From: an uncultured Tenacibaculum sp.
Lineage (GTDB): Bacteria; Bacteroidota; Bacteroidia; Flavobacteriales; Flavobacteriaceae
Length of the DNA stretch: 64,000 nt
Direction of reading: 5' to 3'
NCBI RefSeq assembly: GCF_947495995.1
Contig: NZ_CANMAX010000001.1
Location: 248,001-312,000 of the forward strand
Shown: piece after piece, positions 8,840-18,253 of the stretch
Numbering within the stretch: position 1 is the first letter of the stretch
Layout of the letters: every line of letters begins with the position of its first letter
Translations under genes and position numbers: made by a program
Notes under the pieces: model-generated
Databases searched by the model: none
The model's input: the letters and a program-made list of their open reading frames with translations, nothing else
What the model was told of the DNA's origin: nothing

Positions 8840-9578
8840 CATTAACGTACTAATTATTGAAGATACAGTTGAAGAAAGTAATAAACTGGTTAAACTCTTA
8901 GAAGAAAATAATTATACTGTTAGTGGAATTGCACGAACCTTTCAAGAAGCTTTAGCTTTATTCTATAAAGTAAAGGTTGATATTCTTATCGTAGATATTT
9001 TTTTAAACGGTGTTCCTGAAGGAATTACTTTTGCTGAAACGATTACAACTGTTCCTGAAGCTGCAAAACCGTTTGTGTTTCTAACAAGCTCAAAAGATCG
9101 ACAAATTTTTGAACGTGCAAAACTTACTAAGCCTTATAGTTTTTTATTAAAACCATTTAATGAATTAGAGGTTTTGTATGCTATTGAAATGGCTATTGAA
9201 AAGTTTTACGATCAGTCTGATGTGTTTTTCACTGAAGAAGAAGATACTGTAATTAGTGGAGATAGTTTATTTATTAAAAAAGGAAAATCTTTAAAAAAAG
9301 TATTACTTACAGACATTATTTACATTGAAGTTGAAGAGAAATACTGCAACATAATTACTGAAAAAGAAAAATTCGTAATTCTTATTTCACTTACTAAGAT
9401 TTTAAAACTTTTAGACCCGAATTCTTTTTGTAGAACTCACAGAAATTATATCGTAAATATTAATAAGATCGTTGAAATTGTTCCTTCGGATAATCTTATT
9501 GTCTTACAAGGAAAACATCATGTTACGCTAAGCGAACGCTATAAAGACTTAATTAAAAAAGTCCGTACTCTTAAATAA
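8832..9578 (+). CDS. LytTR family response regulator
   Basis: The product is 248 residues from the ATG at 8832. An in-frame TTG at 8805 lies inside the kinase gene and is not needed. The receiver domain shows the acidic pair in LIIEDT, phospho-acceptor Asp in ILIVDIFL and Lys in FLLKPFNE. A LytTR DNA-binding domain follows (IIYIEVEEKYCNI, FCRTHRNYIVNINKI). Such regulators are cytoplasmic DNA-binding partners of TPR histidine kinases in Bacteroidota. It overlaps the kinase gene by 8 bp. The flanking small-protein genes are plausible targets, but I found no LytTR-type direct repeat to prove that. Confidence 0.92.
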   Translation: MDNINVLIIEDTVEESNKLVKLLEENNYTVSGIARTFQEALALFYKVKVDILIVDIFLNGVPEGITFAETITTVPEAAKPFVFLTSSKDRQIFERAKLTKPYSFLLKPFNELEVLYAIEMAIEKFYDQSDVFFTEEEDTVISGDSLFIKKGKSLKKVLLTDIIYIEVEEKYCNIITEKEKFVILISLTKILKLLDPNSFCRTHRNYIVNINKIVEIVPSDNLIVLQGKHHVTLSERYKDLIKKVRTLK

Positions 9579-9812
9579 CACTTTTCTTTCTTTTTTCTAC
9601 TGAAGTGATTTAGCTATCTATGAAAATAGATTGCTTCATTCCTCTTATTACTTATTATTTTTTATTCCATTTTTTTCCTTTTTCATGGAAAAGAAAACGT
9701 CTTTCATTCCATTTAAAGTCTGTAAGCTATTTGTTGACAGTAATTTTACATCAGAAATAACACGCTAGCATATTTGTTTCACGTAATATTTACTAACCAC
9801 AAAAAACTTATT
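9579..9812 (+). other. Intergenic region after the two-component genes
   Basis: This 234-base gap holds an imperfect hairpin around 9600-9640 (TCTAT-gaaa-ATAGA at its tip), which may end the kinase-regulator transcript. A one-mismatch -7 box, CATATTTG at 9769-9776, lies before the next gene. A 27-codon ATG frame at 9685-9768 lacks support. Confidence 0.3.
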
Positions 9813-10283
9813 ATGGCTTCAAAAAACACATTTCAATTATCAGTTTTAAGTCAAAATGACCCAGGAGCTGCGGACGGATCAAAATTATACTGTGAAGTAA
9901 CTTCAATTAGTAATGGAACATTAAGAGCAGGGTCATTCCCAATTAATGAAGAAGTAAAATTACCAATTCCTCCAGGAGAAGCAAAAGATGCTCCAGCTAC
10001 ACCAACTTGGTTTTTAGAAACTGAAGAAGGTAAAGATGCTAGTCTTGAAATCACAATCTTTTGTCCTACTGATGACAATTATCCAAAAACAACTATTGTA
10101 ATAAAAGAATCTGATGTAATTAAATGGGACACAGAACCTTTTGAAGAAAGAGTTAATCAAATCTATCAAAAAGGTGAATACGGAATTATTGGGTTTGCTC
10201 AAAAAGGACGTGAAGGATATATCTATACAATAACAGCGGGAATATTAAATCCAAGATTACACGGAAATTTAGCCGCTATTTAA
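9813..10283 (+). CDS. Unrecognised soluble beta-rich protein
   Basis: The product is 156 residues from ATG at 9813 (MASKNTFQLSVL). The open frame begins earlier at a TTG (9774), but that would cover the likely promoter. There is no signal peptide or membrane helix. The sequence alternates strands and Pro/Gly turns (LPIPPGEAK, GEYGIIGFAQKGREGYIYT). It is the first of three consecutive same-strand genes (9.8-11.1 kb), each with its own short intergenic spacer, following a kinase/LytTR pair. No family was recognised. Confidence 0.6.
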   Translation: MASKNTFQLSVLSQNDPGAADGSKLYCEVTSISNGTLRAGSFPINEEVKLPIPPGEAKDAPATPTWFLETEEGKDASLEITIFCPTDDNYPKTTIVIKESDVIKWDTEPFEERVNQIYQKGEYGIIGFAQKGREGYIYTITAGILNPRLHGNLAAI

Positions 10284-10327
10284 TACTCATAAAAACTTAA
10301 TACTAACCAAACTTAAAATTTAAATTT

Positions 10328-10732
10328 ATGGTAACTACAGCTTTAGCAACAGAAACAGTTTATTTCAAAGGATCAATGGGATTTATTGCAAATCCATTAG
10401 GAACAATGGTAGAATTCTCTTTATTAGTAGATTCTGACAAACATACGGTAACTGGTAACGTAACAATTACTAACGGAGCAACAAAAGAAAGTTATTCTGG
10501 AAGAGTATCTGGAACTACGTATCCAGCAGGTTACGGTGATATTGTTCGTTTAATTAACATTACTGGAAGTATTCCTGGTAGTAATCCTTTAACGCCAATT
10601 CAATTTCCTTTTGAAGCAAACATGGCATTAAAAACTGACTGGGATGGAAAAGGTGGATTTACATTCTTAGGAAAACATCATGACGATGTAGATGTACAAG
10701 GATCTATTTTCAAATTAGATTCAGCTAAATAA
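10328..10732 (+). CDS. Small beta-rich protein, DUF1842-like
   Basis: The product is 134 residues. Its layout recalls the DUF1842 family of uncharacterised small bacterial proteins: an N-terminal strand with GSMGFIANP, a central strand VTGNVTITNG, a conserved-looking SGRVSGTTYPAGYGD turn, and a final GGFTFLGKHH segment. This is recognition from memory, so I hold it loosely. There is no export signal. A weak terminator follows directly at 10737-10764, so this gene can form its own transcript end even though a further small-protein gene lies 72 bases on. Confidence 0.6.
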   Translation: MVTTALATETVYFKGSMGFIANPLGTMVEFSLLVDSDKHTVTGNVTITNGATKESYSGRVSGTTYPAGYGDIVRLINITGSIPGSNPLTPIQFPFEANMALKTDWDGKGGFTFLGKHHDDVDVQGSIFKLDSAK

Positions 10733-10736
10733 TTAA

Positions 10737-10764
10737 AAAATCCTGTATGAAAATGCAGGATTTT
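10737..10764 (+). terminator. Weak hairpin terminator
   Basis: AAAATCCTG (10737-10745) pairs with CAGGATTTT (10756-10764) across a 10-base loop. It has few G-C pairs and a short T run, so termination is probably partial. Confidence 0.45.
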
Positions 10765-10804
10765 ATGCTTCAATACAATTCAAATCAATTCAAAATATAA
10801 TATT

Positions 10805-11140
10805 ATGTCACAACAAGTAGCAGTACAAGATAAAGATATAGCACAAATTGCTAATCAACATAGCGGATCAAGAAGATTCGGACCTGTAGAAATCACTTAC
10901 AATATGAATATCGCAGAAGAAGAAGCTACAGTTTCTGCAAGTATAATGGGAGTTTCGTTAGGAACAACAAAACTTAACATGGAACATCAACAAAGCAGTC
11001 TTGGAGGAAATGTAAGTTTATACCATGCTCTAATTGAACTTGATATTAATTTTTCTGAAAAAGAAGTAGGGGGAGGTGTAGAAGTAACTATGATGGGAAA
11101 AGTAATTTTTAAATCAAAGATTACTTTATTAGATTGGTAA
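10805..11140 (+). CDS. Unrecognised small protein
   Basis: The product is 111 residues, with a Gln/Asp-rich start (MSQQVAVQDKDIAQ) and then beta-type strands (VEITYNMNIAEEEATVSASI, GGGVEVTMMGKVIFKSKITL) ending in LDW. No signal peptide or membrane helix is present. It closes the run of small soluble proteins downstream of the two-component genes and is followed by a strong terminator. I cannot assign a function. Confidence 0.6.
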   Translation: MSQQVAVQDKDIAQIANQHSGSRRFGPVEITYNMNIAEEEATVSASIMGVSLGTTKLNMEHQQSSLGGNVSLYHALIELDINFSEKEVGGGVEVTMMGKVIFKSKITLLDW

Positions 11141-11171
11141 ATACTAATTAAGTAATAAAAATATACTGCAA

Positions 11172-11200
11172 AAAAAGCACAACATGATGTTGTGCTTTTT
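11172..11200 (+). terminator. Strong terminator between converging genes
   Basis: AAAAAGCACAACA (11172-11184) and TGTTGTGCTTTTT (11188-11200) form a perfect 13-bp stem with loop TGA. A/T tracts on both sides let it work for the small-protein gene and also for ade from the other strand. Confidence 0.88.
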
Positions 11201-11222
11201 AATTTTATAATAAAATTGAAAT

Positions 11223-12845
11223 TTACTTAATTTCTAATGAGGTAAACTTAAATGTATTTCCGTCGAACAAACCTTTATCTGATAATTTTAAAGCAGGAAT
11301 TACCAATAATGCCATAAAAGACAAAGTCATGTAAGGCGATCTTAGTTTACTTCCTAAATCTTTAGCCATTTGATCCAATTCAGCATAAGATTTACCGATT
11401 TCCTCAGCAGATAAATCACTCATGATTCCTGCTACAGGAAGCGATACTATTTTTTCTTCAGTATTTGAAACCGCACAAACTCCTCCTCTATTTTCTATGA
11501 TTAAATTCACTGCTTTACAAATCGCTTCGTCAGATACTCCAACAGCAATAATATTGTGAGAATCATGTCCTACTGAACTTGCAATCGCACCTTCTTTTAA
11601 TCCGAAGTTTTTGATAAATGCTACAGCTGGTTCAGAGTTTTGATAACGATTTACAACTGTCATTTTCAATACATCATTTTCTACATCTGAAACTAGATTT
11701 CCATTCTTGATTAATGAATTCGCTTCAATTTCATTTGTTACCAATTCTCCATCTAAAGCTTCAATAACTCTTATTTTTTCTGAAGCTGAATGAAATTCAA
11801 AGTCAATGACTTGTTTTTTATCTGTATCGAAATTATTTAAGACTTCAAATTCAACAGATGTAATATTTGATTTTCCGTTTTCAGCAATTAATTCTCCGTC
11901 AATATAAGTTTGTAGCACTTTAAATTTCTCTAAATCTTCAACGACAATAAAATCAGCTTCATCTCCTTCTTTTAACAAACCTACATCTAAATTATAATGT
12001 GATACCGGATTTACACAAGCAGCTTGTAAAACTTTAAACACATCGATTCCTTTCGCAACTGCTCTTTCACACAATTGATTGATATGACCTAATAATAAAT
12101 CATCTGGGTGCTTATCATCTGAACAAAACATCATGTTTTCATAATGCTCTGGTAAAAGAGCAATTAAAGCTTCAAAGTTTTTAGCCGCACTACCTTCACG
12201 AACAATTACTTTCATTCCTTTTTGCAGCTTTTCTAAAGCTTCATCATATGTAAAACATTCGTGATCTGTATAAATTCCTGCTGAGATATATTTCGTTAAA
12301 TCTTCACCTCTCAACCCTGGTGCATGACCATCAACTGGTTTATTATAATGTTTAGCCCATTCTATTTTTTTTAATACTTCAGCATCTTCATAAATCACAC
12401 CTGGGTAATTCATCATTTCAGCTAAATATTTAATATCAGGATTCTCTAAAAGCTTTTTAATATCATCAGAATCTATAACTGCTCCTGCACTTTCAAAAGA
12501 AGTAGCTGGCACACATGATGGCGCTCCGAAATTAAATTTTAAAGGAACTTTTTTTCCGTTTTCAATCATAAAATCGACTCCAGCAACACCTAAAACATTA
12601 GCAATTTCATGTGGATCGGAAACTGTTGCCACTGTTCCATGAGTTACTGCAATTTTTGCAAATTCTGAAGGCACTAACATGGAACTTTCAATATGAATAT
12701 GCGCATCTACAAAACCAGGTAAAATATAATTCTCTACATTATGATTACTTTCTGTTATCGATTTTATCTTTCCTTCTTCAACTACAATTTCTCCTTTAAA
12801 AATCTTTTTATTTAAAATATCTACAATATTTCCTTGAATAACCAT
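11223..12845 (-). CDS. ade: Adenine deaminase
   Basis: This amidohydrolase converts adenine to hypoxanthine and ammonia in purine salvage. It has 540 residues, as is usual for the bacterial enzyme. The metal-binding start of the barrel is DAHIHIESS near residues 48-56, CSDDKHPDD lies mid-protein, and the adenine deaminase-specific C-terminal domain carries [10 protein letters not shown]. The gene stands alone between a bidirectional terminator and a 144-base gap, and I see no purine-riboswitch structure in front of it. Confidence 0.93.
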   Translation of the reverse strand: MVIQGNIVDILNKKIFKGEIVVEEGKIKSITESNHNVENYILPGFVDAHIHIESSMLVPSEFAKIAVTHGTVATVSDPHEIANVLGVAGVDFMIENGKKVPLKFNFGAPSCVPATSFESAGAVIDSDDIKKLLENPDIKYLAEMMNYPGVIYEDAEVLKKIEWAKHYNKPVDGHAPGLRGEDLTKYISAGIYTDHECFTYDEALEKLQKGMKVIVREGSAAKNFEALIALLPEHYENMMFCSDDKHPDDLLLGHINQLCERAVAKGIDVFKVLQAACVNPVSHYNLDVGLLKEGDEADFIVVEDLEKFKVLQTYIDGELIAENGKSNITSVEFEVLNNFDTDKKQVIDFEFHSASEKIRVIEALDGELVTNEIEANSLIKNGNLVSDVENDVLKMTVVNRYQNSEPAVAFIKNFGLKEGAIASSVGHDSHNIIAVGVSDEAICKAVNLIIENRGGVCAVSNTEEKIVSLPVAGIMSDLSAEEIGKSYAELDQMAKDLGSKLRSPYMTLSFMALLVIPALKLSDKGLFDGNTFKFTSLEIK

Positions 12846-12936
12846 TTGATCGAATTTTAATATAAAAGTAAGTAATAATTATACGTTAATCATTACAATA
12901 ATAGATGAGTTTTTTCTACATAAAGTTGTAAAAAAC

Positions 12937-12966
12937 AAAAGCGATTGTATTACTACAACCGCTTTT
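12937..12966 (-). terminator. Terminator of pckA
   Basis: On the minus strand, AAAAGCGGTTGTA pairs with TACAATCGCTTTT (one mismatch) around a 4-base loop and is followed by TGTTTTTT. It lies 23 bases past the pckA stop. Confidence 0.75.
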
Positions 12967-12989
12967 ATATTTAACAACTACTAAATATG

Positions 12990-14600
12990 TTAGTAACCAT
13001 AACGTTGAGGTCCTCCACGTCTGATTTCTTCATTAGCATATTCTTCGAACTTTTTAAAGTTTTCTCTGAATGCATTTGATAATTTAAATGCAGTGTCATA
13101 GTATAATTTATCGTTATTCCAAGTTGCTCTCGGGCTTAAAATCTTATCTGGTACACCAGGACAAGTTCTAGGTTGAGCCACTCCAAATACTGAATGGATG
13201 TGATAATCTTCGTAAGTATAGTTTCCTAAATCACCGTTTAATACAGCGCTAATCATAGCTCTTGTGTATTTTAAAGCGATTCTTGAACCAACTCCGTATT
13301 GTCCTCCAGACCATCCTGTGTTTACTAACCAAACGTTTACGTTTGCTTCAGTCATTTTCTTACTTAACATTTCAGCGTAACGTGTTGGGTGTAATGGCAT
13401 AAAAGGCGCTCCGAAACAAGCAGAGAAACTAGGTACAGGTTCTGTAACACCTGCTTCTGTTCCTGCTACTTTAGCTGTATAACCAGAAATAAAGTGGTAA
13501 GCAGCTTGAGCTGGAGTTAATTTAGATATCGGAGGTAACACTCCAAATGCATCTGCAGTTAAGAAAAAGATATTCTTTGGATTCTTTCCTGTAGACGGTA
13601 CTCTAATATTTTCAATATGGTGAATAGGATAACTTACACGTGTATTTTGTGTAATAGAAGTATCTGCAAAATCTACTTCTCCATTATCATTCATGATGAT
13701 ATTTTCAAGGATTGCTCCTTTCTTAATAGCACCGTAAATCTCTGGCTCTTTTTCTTGAGAAAGATCAATTACTTTAGCGTAACAACCACCTTCAAAATTA
13801 AATACTGTGTTTTCAGCAGTCCATCCATGCTCATCATCTCCTATTAAACTTCTGTTCGGATCTGTAGATAAAGTCGTTTTACCTGTTCCTGATAATCCGA
13901 AGAAAATCGCAGTATCTCCAGCTGCACCAACGTTTGCAGAACAGTGCATTGGTAATGTATTCTTGTATACAGGTAAAATAAAGTTTAATGCAGAGAAAAT
14001 TCCTTTCTTGATTTCTCCTGTATAACCAGTTCCACCAATTAAAGCTACTTTTCTAGAAAAATTTAAGATCGCAAAGTTATGTTGACGAGTACCATCAATA
14101 GCAGCGTCAGCCATAAAACCTGGTGCATTAATTACTGTCCACTCTGGAGAAAAATCTTTTAATTCTTCTTCTGTCGGACGTAAAAACATATTGTAAGCAA
14201 ACATGTTACTCCAAGGGTATTCGTTTACTACTCTAATGTTTAATTTATAGTTATCGTCTGCACAAGCATAACTATCTCTTACAAAGATTTCCTTATCTGA
14301 AAGATATGCAGTTACCTTGTCATATAATTGGTCGAATTTACCTGACTCAAAAGGAATGTTGATATCTCCCCACCAAATTTCATCTTTTGTGATATCATCT
14401 TTTACTATAAATCTGTCCATCGGAGATCTACCTGTAAATTCTCCTGTATTGACAGCAATAGCTCCAAACACAGTTTCTTTTCCTTGTCCTTTCTCTATAG
14501 TTAAACTATGTAACTCGTCAGAAGTTAATTGATAACGAACCGTGTCGCTCTTGATTCCAAGATGCTCTAACGAAATCGTTTTCGTATCAAGATTATTCAT
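12990..14600 (-). CDS. pckA: Phosphoenolpyruvate carboxykinase (ATP)
   Basis: The enzyme decarboxylates and phosphorylates oxaloacetate to phosphoenolpyruvate with ATP, the first committed step of gluconeogenesis. It has 536 residues, full length. The P-loop FFGLSGTGKTTLS and the following metal-binding IGDDEHGW are both present, as is the GGTGYTGE substrate loop, so it is the ATP-type and not the GTP-type enzyme. It is monocistronic, with a -7 box 33 bases upstream and its own terminator. Confidence 0.96.
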   Translation of the reverse strand: MNNLDTKTISLEHLGIKSDTVRYQLTSDELHSLTIEKGQGKETVFGAIAVNTGEFTGRSPMDRFIVKDDITKDEIWWGDINIPFESGKFDQLYDKVTAYLSDKEIFVRDSYACADDNYKLNIRVVNEYPWSNMFAYNMFLRPTEEELKDFSPEWTVINAPGFMADAAIDGTRQHNFAILNFSRKVALIGGTGYTGEIKKGIFSALNFILPVYKNTLPMHCSANVGAAGDTAIFFGLSGTGKTTLSTDPNRSLIGDDEHGWTAENTVFNFEGGCYAKVIDLSQEKEPEIYGAIKKGAILENIIMNDNGEVDFADTSITQNTRVSYPIHHIENIRVPSTGKNPKNIFFLTADAFGVLPPISKLTPAQAAYHFISGYTAKVAGTEAGVTEPVPSFSACFGAPFMPLHPTRYAEMLSKKMTEANVNVWLVNTGWSGGQYGVGSRIALKYTRAMISAVLNGDLGNYTYEDYHIHSVFGVAQPRTCPGVPDKILSPRATWNNDKLYYDTAFKLSNAFRENFKKFEEYANEEIRRGGPQRYGY

Positions 14601-14632
14601 CTCTATAATTTTAAGTTGTGTTTAATTTGTGA

Positions 14633-14640
14633 CAAAAATA
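14633..14640 (-). promoter_or_regulatory. -7 box of the pckA promoter
   Basis: The minus strand reads TATTTTTG, matching TAnnTTTG, giving a leader of roughly 25 bases before the pckA ATG. Confidence 0.45.
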
Positions 14641-14690
14641 AACCTTTTTGTTTAAACAGATTACTGTATTTATTTTTTTATTGATTTTTT

Positions 14691-15068
14691 CTATTTCTTC
14701 GATTTTTTGAAGAAAGTTATCCCCAAATAAAACCAGCCTAAAATCAATAATAATCCGCCTAAAGGAGTTATAAACCAAATACTTTTTGCCGGAATTTTAG
14801 CCAAGTACATTGCGTAGATTGAACCTGAAAAAAATAAAATTCCTATCCAAAAAAGATACGACATTATCCTTTTTTCCTTTAAGGAAAAAGCCTGATTTAG
14901 GTTAATTATTAATAAAATAATCACATGATATAGCTGATATCTTACCGCAGTTTCAAAGCTATTTAATTCTGCTGCACTTAATGTTTCCTTTAATGCATGC
15001 GCTCCAAAAGCTCCTAAGATGACAGCCAATGCTCCAAGCACCGAAGTAATTGTTAAATTTTTATACAT
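14691..15068 (-). CDS. DUF423 (YgdD-type) small membrane protein
   Basis: The product is 125 residues with four hydrophobic helices. The family's N-terminal signature GAFGAHALKE and the AVRYQLYH segment identify DUF423. It is an inner-membrane protein whose molecular role is not established. The C-terminus is basic (FKKSKK) and presumably cytoplasmic. It is transcribed divergently from the saccharopine dehydrogenase-like gene. Confidence 0.88.
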   Translation of the reverse strand: MYKNLTITSVLGALAVILGAFGAHALKETLSAAELNSFETAVRYQLYHVIILLIINLNQAFSLKEKRIMSYLFWIGILFFSGSIYAMYLAKIPAKSIWFITPLGGLLLILGWFYLGITFFKKSKK

Positions 15069-15074
15069 ATTTAG

Positions 15075-15082
15075 TATATTTG
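15075..15082 (+). promoter_or_regulatory. -7 box for the saccharopine dehydrogenase-like gene
   Basis: TATATTTG matches TAnnTTTG on the plus strand, 64 bases before the ATG at 15147. Confidence 0.4.
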
Positions 15083-15126
15083 TTAAATTTTAAACTTGAA
15101 CAACTAAAAAACTTAGTCCTTTTTTA

Positions 15127-15134
15127 CAAAAGTA
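15127..15134 (-). promoter_or_regulatory. -7 box for the DUF423 gene
   Basis: The minus strand reads TACTTTTG, matching TAnnTTTG. It would give a leader of about 50 bases and make this a divergent, overlapping promoter region. Confidence 0.35.
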
Positions 15135-15146
15135 CTGCATAATTTT

Positions 15147-16517
15147 ATGAGAAAAATATTAATTATCGGAGCTGGAAGATCAAGCTCTTCTTTAATAAAA
15201 TATTTATTAGATAAATCTACTTCTGAAAACCTACATATTACCATTGGAGATATTTCTTTAGAAAGCGCGGAAAGCAAAATCAATAATCATCCTAACGGAA
15301 CGGCTATTTCATTAGACGTTTTTGATGATAAACAACGTATTGAAGCTGTAAAAAATGCTGACATCGTAATTTCCATGTTGCCTGCTCATTTACATATAGA
15401 AGTCGCTAAGAACTGTCTTGAATTTGAAAAACACATGGTTACTGCTTCATATATTTCTAATGAAATGAAAGCTTTAGACGAGGAAGTGAAAAAGAAAGGA
15501 TTAATTTTCATGAATGAAATTGGTCTAGACCCTGGAATTGATCATATGAGTGCGATGCAAGTGATTCATAAAATACGAGAGAAAGATGCTAAAATGTTAC
15601 TTTTCGAATCGTTTTGTGGTGGTTTAGTTGCTCCTGAAAGTGATAACAATTTATGGAATTACAAATTTACTTGGAATCCAAGAAATGTTGTTTTAGCTGG
15701 GCAAGGTGGTGCTTCAATGTTTATTCAAGAAGGAACTTACAAATACATTCCGTATCATAAATTATTTAGAAGAACAGAATTTCTAACAATTAACGGAAGC
15801 GGTAAATTTGAAGCTTACGCCAATAGAGATTCTTTAAAATACAGAAGTATTTATGGCTTAGAAGATATTCCTACCATGTATAGAGGAACAATAAGAAAAG
15901 TTGGTTTTTCTAGAGCTTGGAATAGTTTTGTTCAGTTAGGAATGACAGACGATACGTATACTATAGAGAATTCTGAACATATGAGTTATCGTGACTTTAC
16001 AAACTTATTCTTAGCTTATTCTCCTTCTGATTCGGTAGAATTAAAATTCCGTTCTTATTTGAAAATTGATCAAGACGATCTTATGTGGGATAAATTTGAG
16101 GAATTAGATCTTTTCAATCCGAATAAAAAAATCGGTTTAGTAAATGCTACTCCAGCTCAAATTCTTCAGAAAATCTTAATGGATTCATGGACTTTACAAC
16201 CTGAAGATAAAGATATGATCGTAATGCATCATAAATTTGGTTACGAAGATAAAGATGGAAAACATCAAATAGAAAGTAGTATGATTATTAAAGGAGATGA
16301 TCAAACGTATACTGCTATGGCAAAAACTGTTGGATTACCAGTAGCTATTGCTACTCTTCAAATTTTAAATAAGAAAATCACAACCACAGGCGTTCAATTA
16401 CCAATTACTAAAGAAGTGTATGAGCCTATCTTGACGGAACTTGAAGACTATGGCGTGATTTTCGTTGAAAAAGATGTGCCTTATTTAGGCTACAATCCCG
16501 AAAGCGTGAGAGGGTAA
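15147..16517 (+). CDS. Saccharopine dehydrogenase family protein (LYS9-like)
   Basis: The product is 456 residues with an N-terminal Rossmann fold (ILIIGAGRSSSSL, then DIS acidic end of strand 2). The characteristic saccharopine reductase segment MNEIGLDPGIDHMSAM lies near residues 126-141. The C-terminal catalytic domain ends YGVIFVEKDVPYLGYNPE. The family interconverts saccharopine with glutamate plus aminoadipate semialdehyde using NAD(P). In Flavobacteria it is usually linked to lysine catabolism or to carboxynorspermidine-type reactions. No partner enzyme is adjacent, so the exact substrate is open. Confidence 0.85.
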   Translation: MRKILIIGAGRSSSSLIKYLLDKSTSENLHITIGDISLESAESKINNHPNGTAISLDVFDDKQRIEAVKNADIVISMLPAHLHIEVAKNCLEFEKHMVTASYISNEMKALDEEVKKKGLIFMNEIGLDPGIDHMSAMQVIHKIREKDAKMLLFESFCGGLVAPESDNNLWNYKFTWNPRNVVLAGQGGASMFIQEGTYKYIPYHKLFRRTEFLTINGSGKFEAYANRDSLKYRSIYGLEDIPTMYRGTIRKVGFSRAWNSFVQLGMTDDTYTIENSEHMSYRDFTNLFLAYSPSDSVELKFRSYLKIDQDDLMWDKFEELDLFNPNKKIGLVNATPAQILQKILMDSWTLQPEDKDMIVMHHKFGYEDKDGKHQIESSMIIKGDDQTYTAMAKTVGLPVAIATLQILNKKITTTGVQLPITKEVYEPILTELEDYGVIFVEKDVPYLGYNPESVRG

Positions 16518-16557
16518 GATCTCGCTTTCTTTGGTTTAAAAAAGTTTATCTTTAAGT

Positions 16558-16596
16558 AGTTACTAGATTTTGAAATATGAATCTAGTAACTTTTTT
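16558..16596 (+). terminator. Terminator after the saccharopine dehydrogenase-like gene
   Basis: AGTTACTAGATT (16558-16569) pairs perfectly with AATCTAGTAACT (16580-16591) around a 10-base loop, followed by TTTTT. It also faces the converging lipoprotein gene. Confidence 0.85.
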
Positions 16597-16606
16597 ACTT
16601 TCATTT

Positions 16607-17005
16607 TTAAATACTACATTCTTGTTCGAAGTTAATTTTTACTCCATCTTTTTGAAGTTCAAAAAACATTTCTCTGTCTTCTATAATTTCCCAATTACCA
16701 TTATAGTTAGCCATTACTCCCGATAAGTTCGATAAGATAAAATTACCGTTTACAAAAGACCAACTTCCTTCATCAACAATTTCTCTTTCGCTATCATATA
16801 CAATAACGTCGTTATTAGAAAAATCAATAGTTAATATAAAATTAGCTCCTTGACTAAATGGAGCCCAAATACATTCAGATAAATTTGCTCTTAAAGTTTG
16901 CGCTCCTATAGTTTGACTTGAATCTAAATTATCTTGACAAGACATAAAACATAAAGTAACGGAGAACAAAAGCACTAGTAGATAACTAGATTTAATTTTC
17001 TTCAT
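16607..17005 (-). CDS. Putative lipoprotein, lipocalin-like
   Basis: The product is 132 residues with a lipoprotein signal (hydrophobic stretch ending CFMSC, Cys at about residue 23) and a mature part of about 110 residues. The mature part is a run of beta strands (NFILTIDFSNNDVIVYD, GSWSFVNGNFILSN, NWEIIEDREMFFEL), the pattern of small lipocalin-like lipoproteins of Bacteroidota. Two Cys remain in the mature domain (CIWAPF and ECSI) and could form a disulfide. The ligand is unknown. It stands alone between two divergent or convergent neighbours. Confidence 0.65.
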   Translation of the reverse strand: MKKIKSSYLLVLLFSVTLCFMSCQDNLDSSQTIGAQTLRANLSECIWAPFSQGANFILTIDFSNNDVIVYDSEREIVDEGSWSFVNGNFILSNLSGVMANYNGNWEIIEDREMFFELQKDGVKINFEQECSI

Positions 17006-17129
17006 GAGGTTATAAGTTTATTTAGGGGTTTACGGTTATTAAACAATCAAATAAAAAAAATTCCTACCAAGGCTTAAAAAAAAGTAACATTCCAAAATTT
17101 AGTTTGTCTTTTAGGAAAACAAAATCAAA

Positions 17130-18209
17130 ATGAAAAAACTACTCCTATTTACAACTACAGTATTATTAAGTTTAAACTTAAATTCCCAGCACAAAAAGTA
17201 CTTCAAAACAATTTATAAAATAGAAAGCTCTCCGCTTAAAGATCAGCAATCTTCTGGTACATGTTGGAGTTTTGCCACAACATCTTTTATAGAGACAGAA
17301 GCCATCCGATTAGGTAAACCTAGCATTTCTTTATCTCCAATGTTTTATGTACATCCAACTTATATTGATAAATCAGAGAAGTTTGTAAAAACAAAAGGAA
17401 AAAGCTGGCTAGATGCTGGTGATCTTACTTTTAGTGTATTTAGAGCTTATGAAAAATATGGTGCAATTCCAGAATCTGTTTACAATGGAATTATTAAAGA
17501 AGATTGGCAACACGATCATGTAGAAATGGACAATTTAATCTCCACAATGTTAACTTCAGTAGCAAAAAGTGGTTATGGAAGAATAAAGCCTAACAGCTGG
17601 AAACAATCTTTAAAGGGAGTTTTAAATGCTTACTTAGGTAAAATACCAGAAAAATTTATTTTTGAAGGAAAAGAATATACTCCGAAATCATTTGCTGCAA
17701 CTTATATTGGTATACAACCTGAAAATTATCTTGAAGTAACAAGTTATAGTCATATCCCATTTTATAAAAAATCGACATTAAAGATTCCTGCAAATTGGGG
17801 AAATAACACATATCTAAACTTACCTATTAATGATTTTGAGTCTGTTATTGAAAATGCTTTAGCGAATGGATATTCTCTAGCATGGGATGGAGATGCATCT
17901 GAACCTAACTTTAATTTTGACAAAGGAATTGCTACACTAACTAAAAAGGAAGAAGACTTAAAAATCACCCAAAAACTTAGGCAACAAACTTTCGAAGATA
18001 AATCTACTACCGACGATCATAACATGCATATTGTAGGAAAAGCTGAAGATGCTTCAGGTAAAACATACTACATCATGAAAAACTCTGAAGGAAAAAACGA
18101 AATGGATGGTTTTATGTATATGTCTAAAAATGCATTATTATTAAAAACAATTTCTGTTTTAGTTCATAAAGAAGCTATTCCTAAAACTATTCAAGCAAAA
18201 ATTAAGTAA
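17130..18209 (+). CDS. C1 family (papain/bleomycin hydrolase-like) peptidase, secreted
   Basis: The product is 359 residues with a signal peptide (MKKLLLFTTTVLLSLNLNSQ) and then the active-site region QQSSGTCWSFATTSFIE, holding the oxyanion Gln and the nucleophile Cys. The catalytic His is in DDHNMHIVG and the Asn in YYIMKNSEG. The order and the C-terminal His/Asn spacing match aminopeptidase C/bleomycin hydrolase-type cysteine peptidases, but with an export signal, which points to the periplasm. It is transcribed alone, with a hairpin immediately downstream. Confidence 0.87.
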   Translation: MKKLLLFTTTVLLSLNLNSQHKKYFKTIYKIESSPLKDQQSSGTCWSFATTSFIETEAIRLGKPSISLSPMFYVHPTYIDKSEKFVKTKGKSWLDAGDLTFSVFRAYEKYGAIPESVYNGIIKEDWQHDHVEMDNLISTMLTSVAKSGYGRIKPNSWKQSLKGVLNAYLGKIPEKFIFEGKEYTPKSFAATYIGIQPENYLEVTSYSHIPFYKKSTLKIPANWGNNTYLNLPINDFESVIENALANGYSLAWDGDASEPNFNFDKGIATLTKKEEDLKITQKLRQQTFEDKSTTDDHNMHIVGKAEDASGKTYYIMKNSEGKNEMDGFMYMSKNALLLKTISVLVHKEAIPKTIQAKIK

Positions 18210-18220
18210 ACTAAGTATTA

Positions 18221-18253
18221 AAACAGTCTAAAATAAAAGGTTTTAGGCTGTTT
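18221..18253 (+). terminator. Bidirectional terminator, overlapping the HxlR gene end
   Basis: AAACAGTCTAAAA (18221-18233) pairs with TTTTAGGCTGTTT (18241-18253) with one G-T wobble. It lies between the peptidase and the converging HxlR regulator and includes the regulator's stop codon. Confidence 0.7.

Noticed and set aside
9685..9768. 27-codon ATG frame between the LytTR gene and the next small-protein gene.
   Set aside because: It has no coding-like composition, overlap, promoter or terminator of its own. It also runs into the likely promoter of the gene at 9813.
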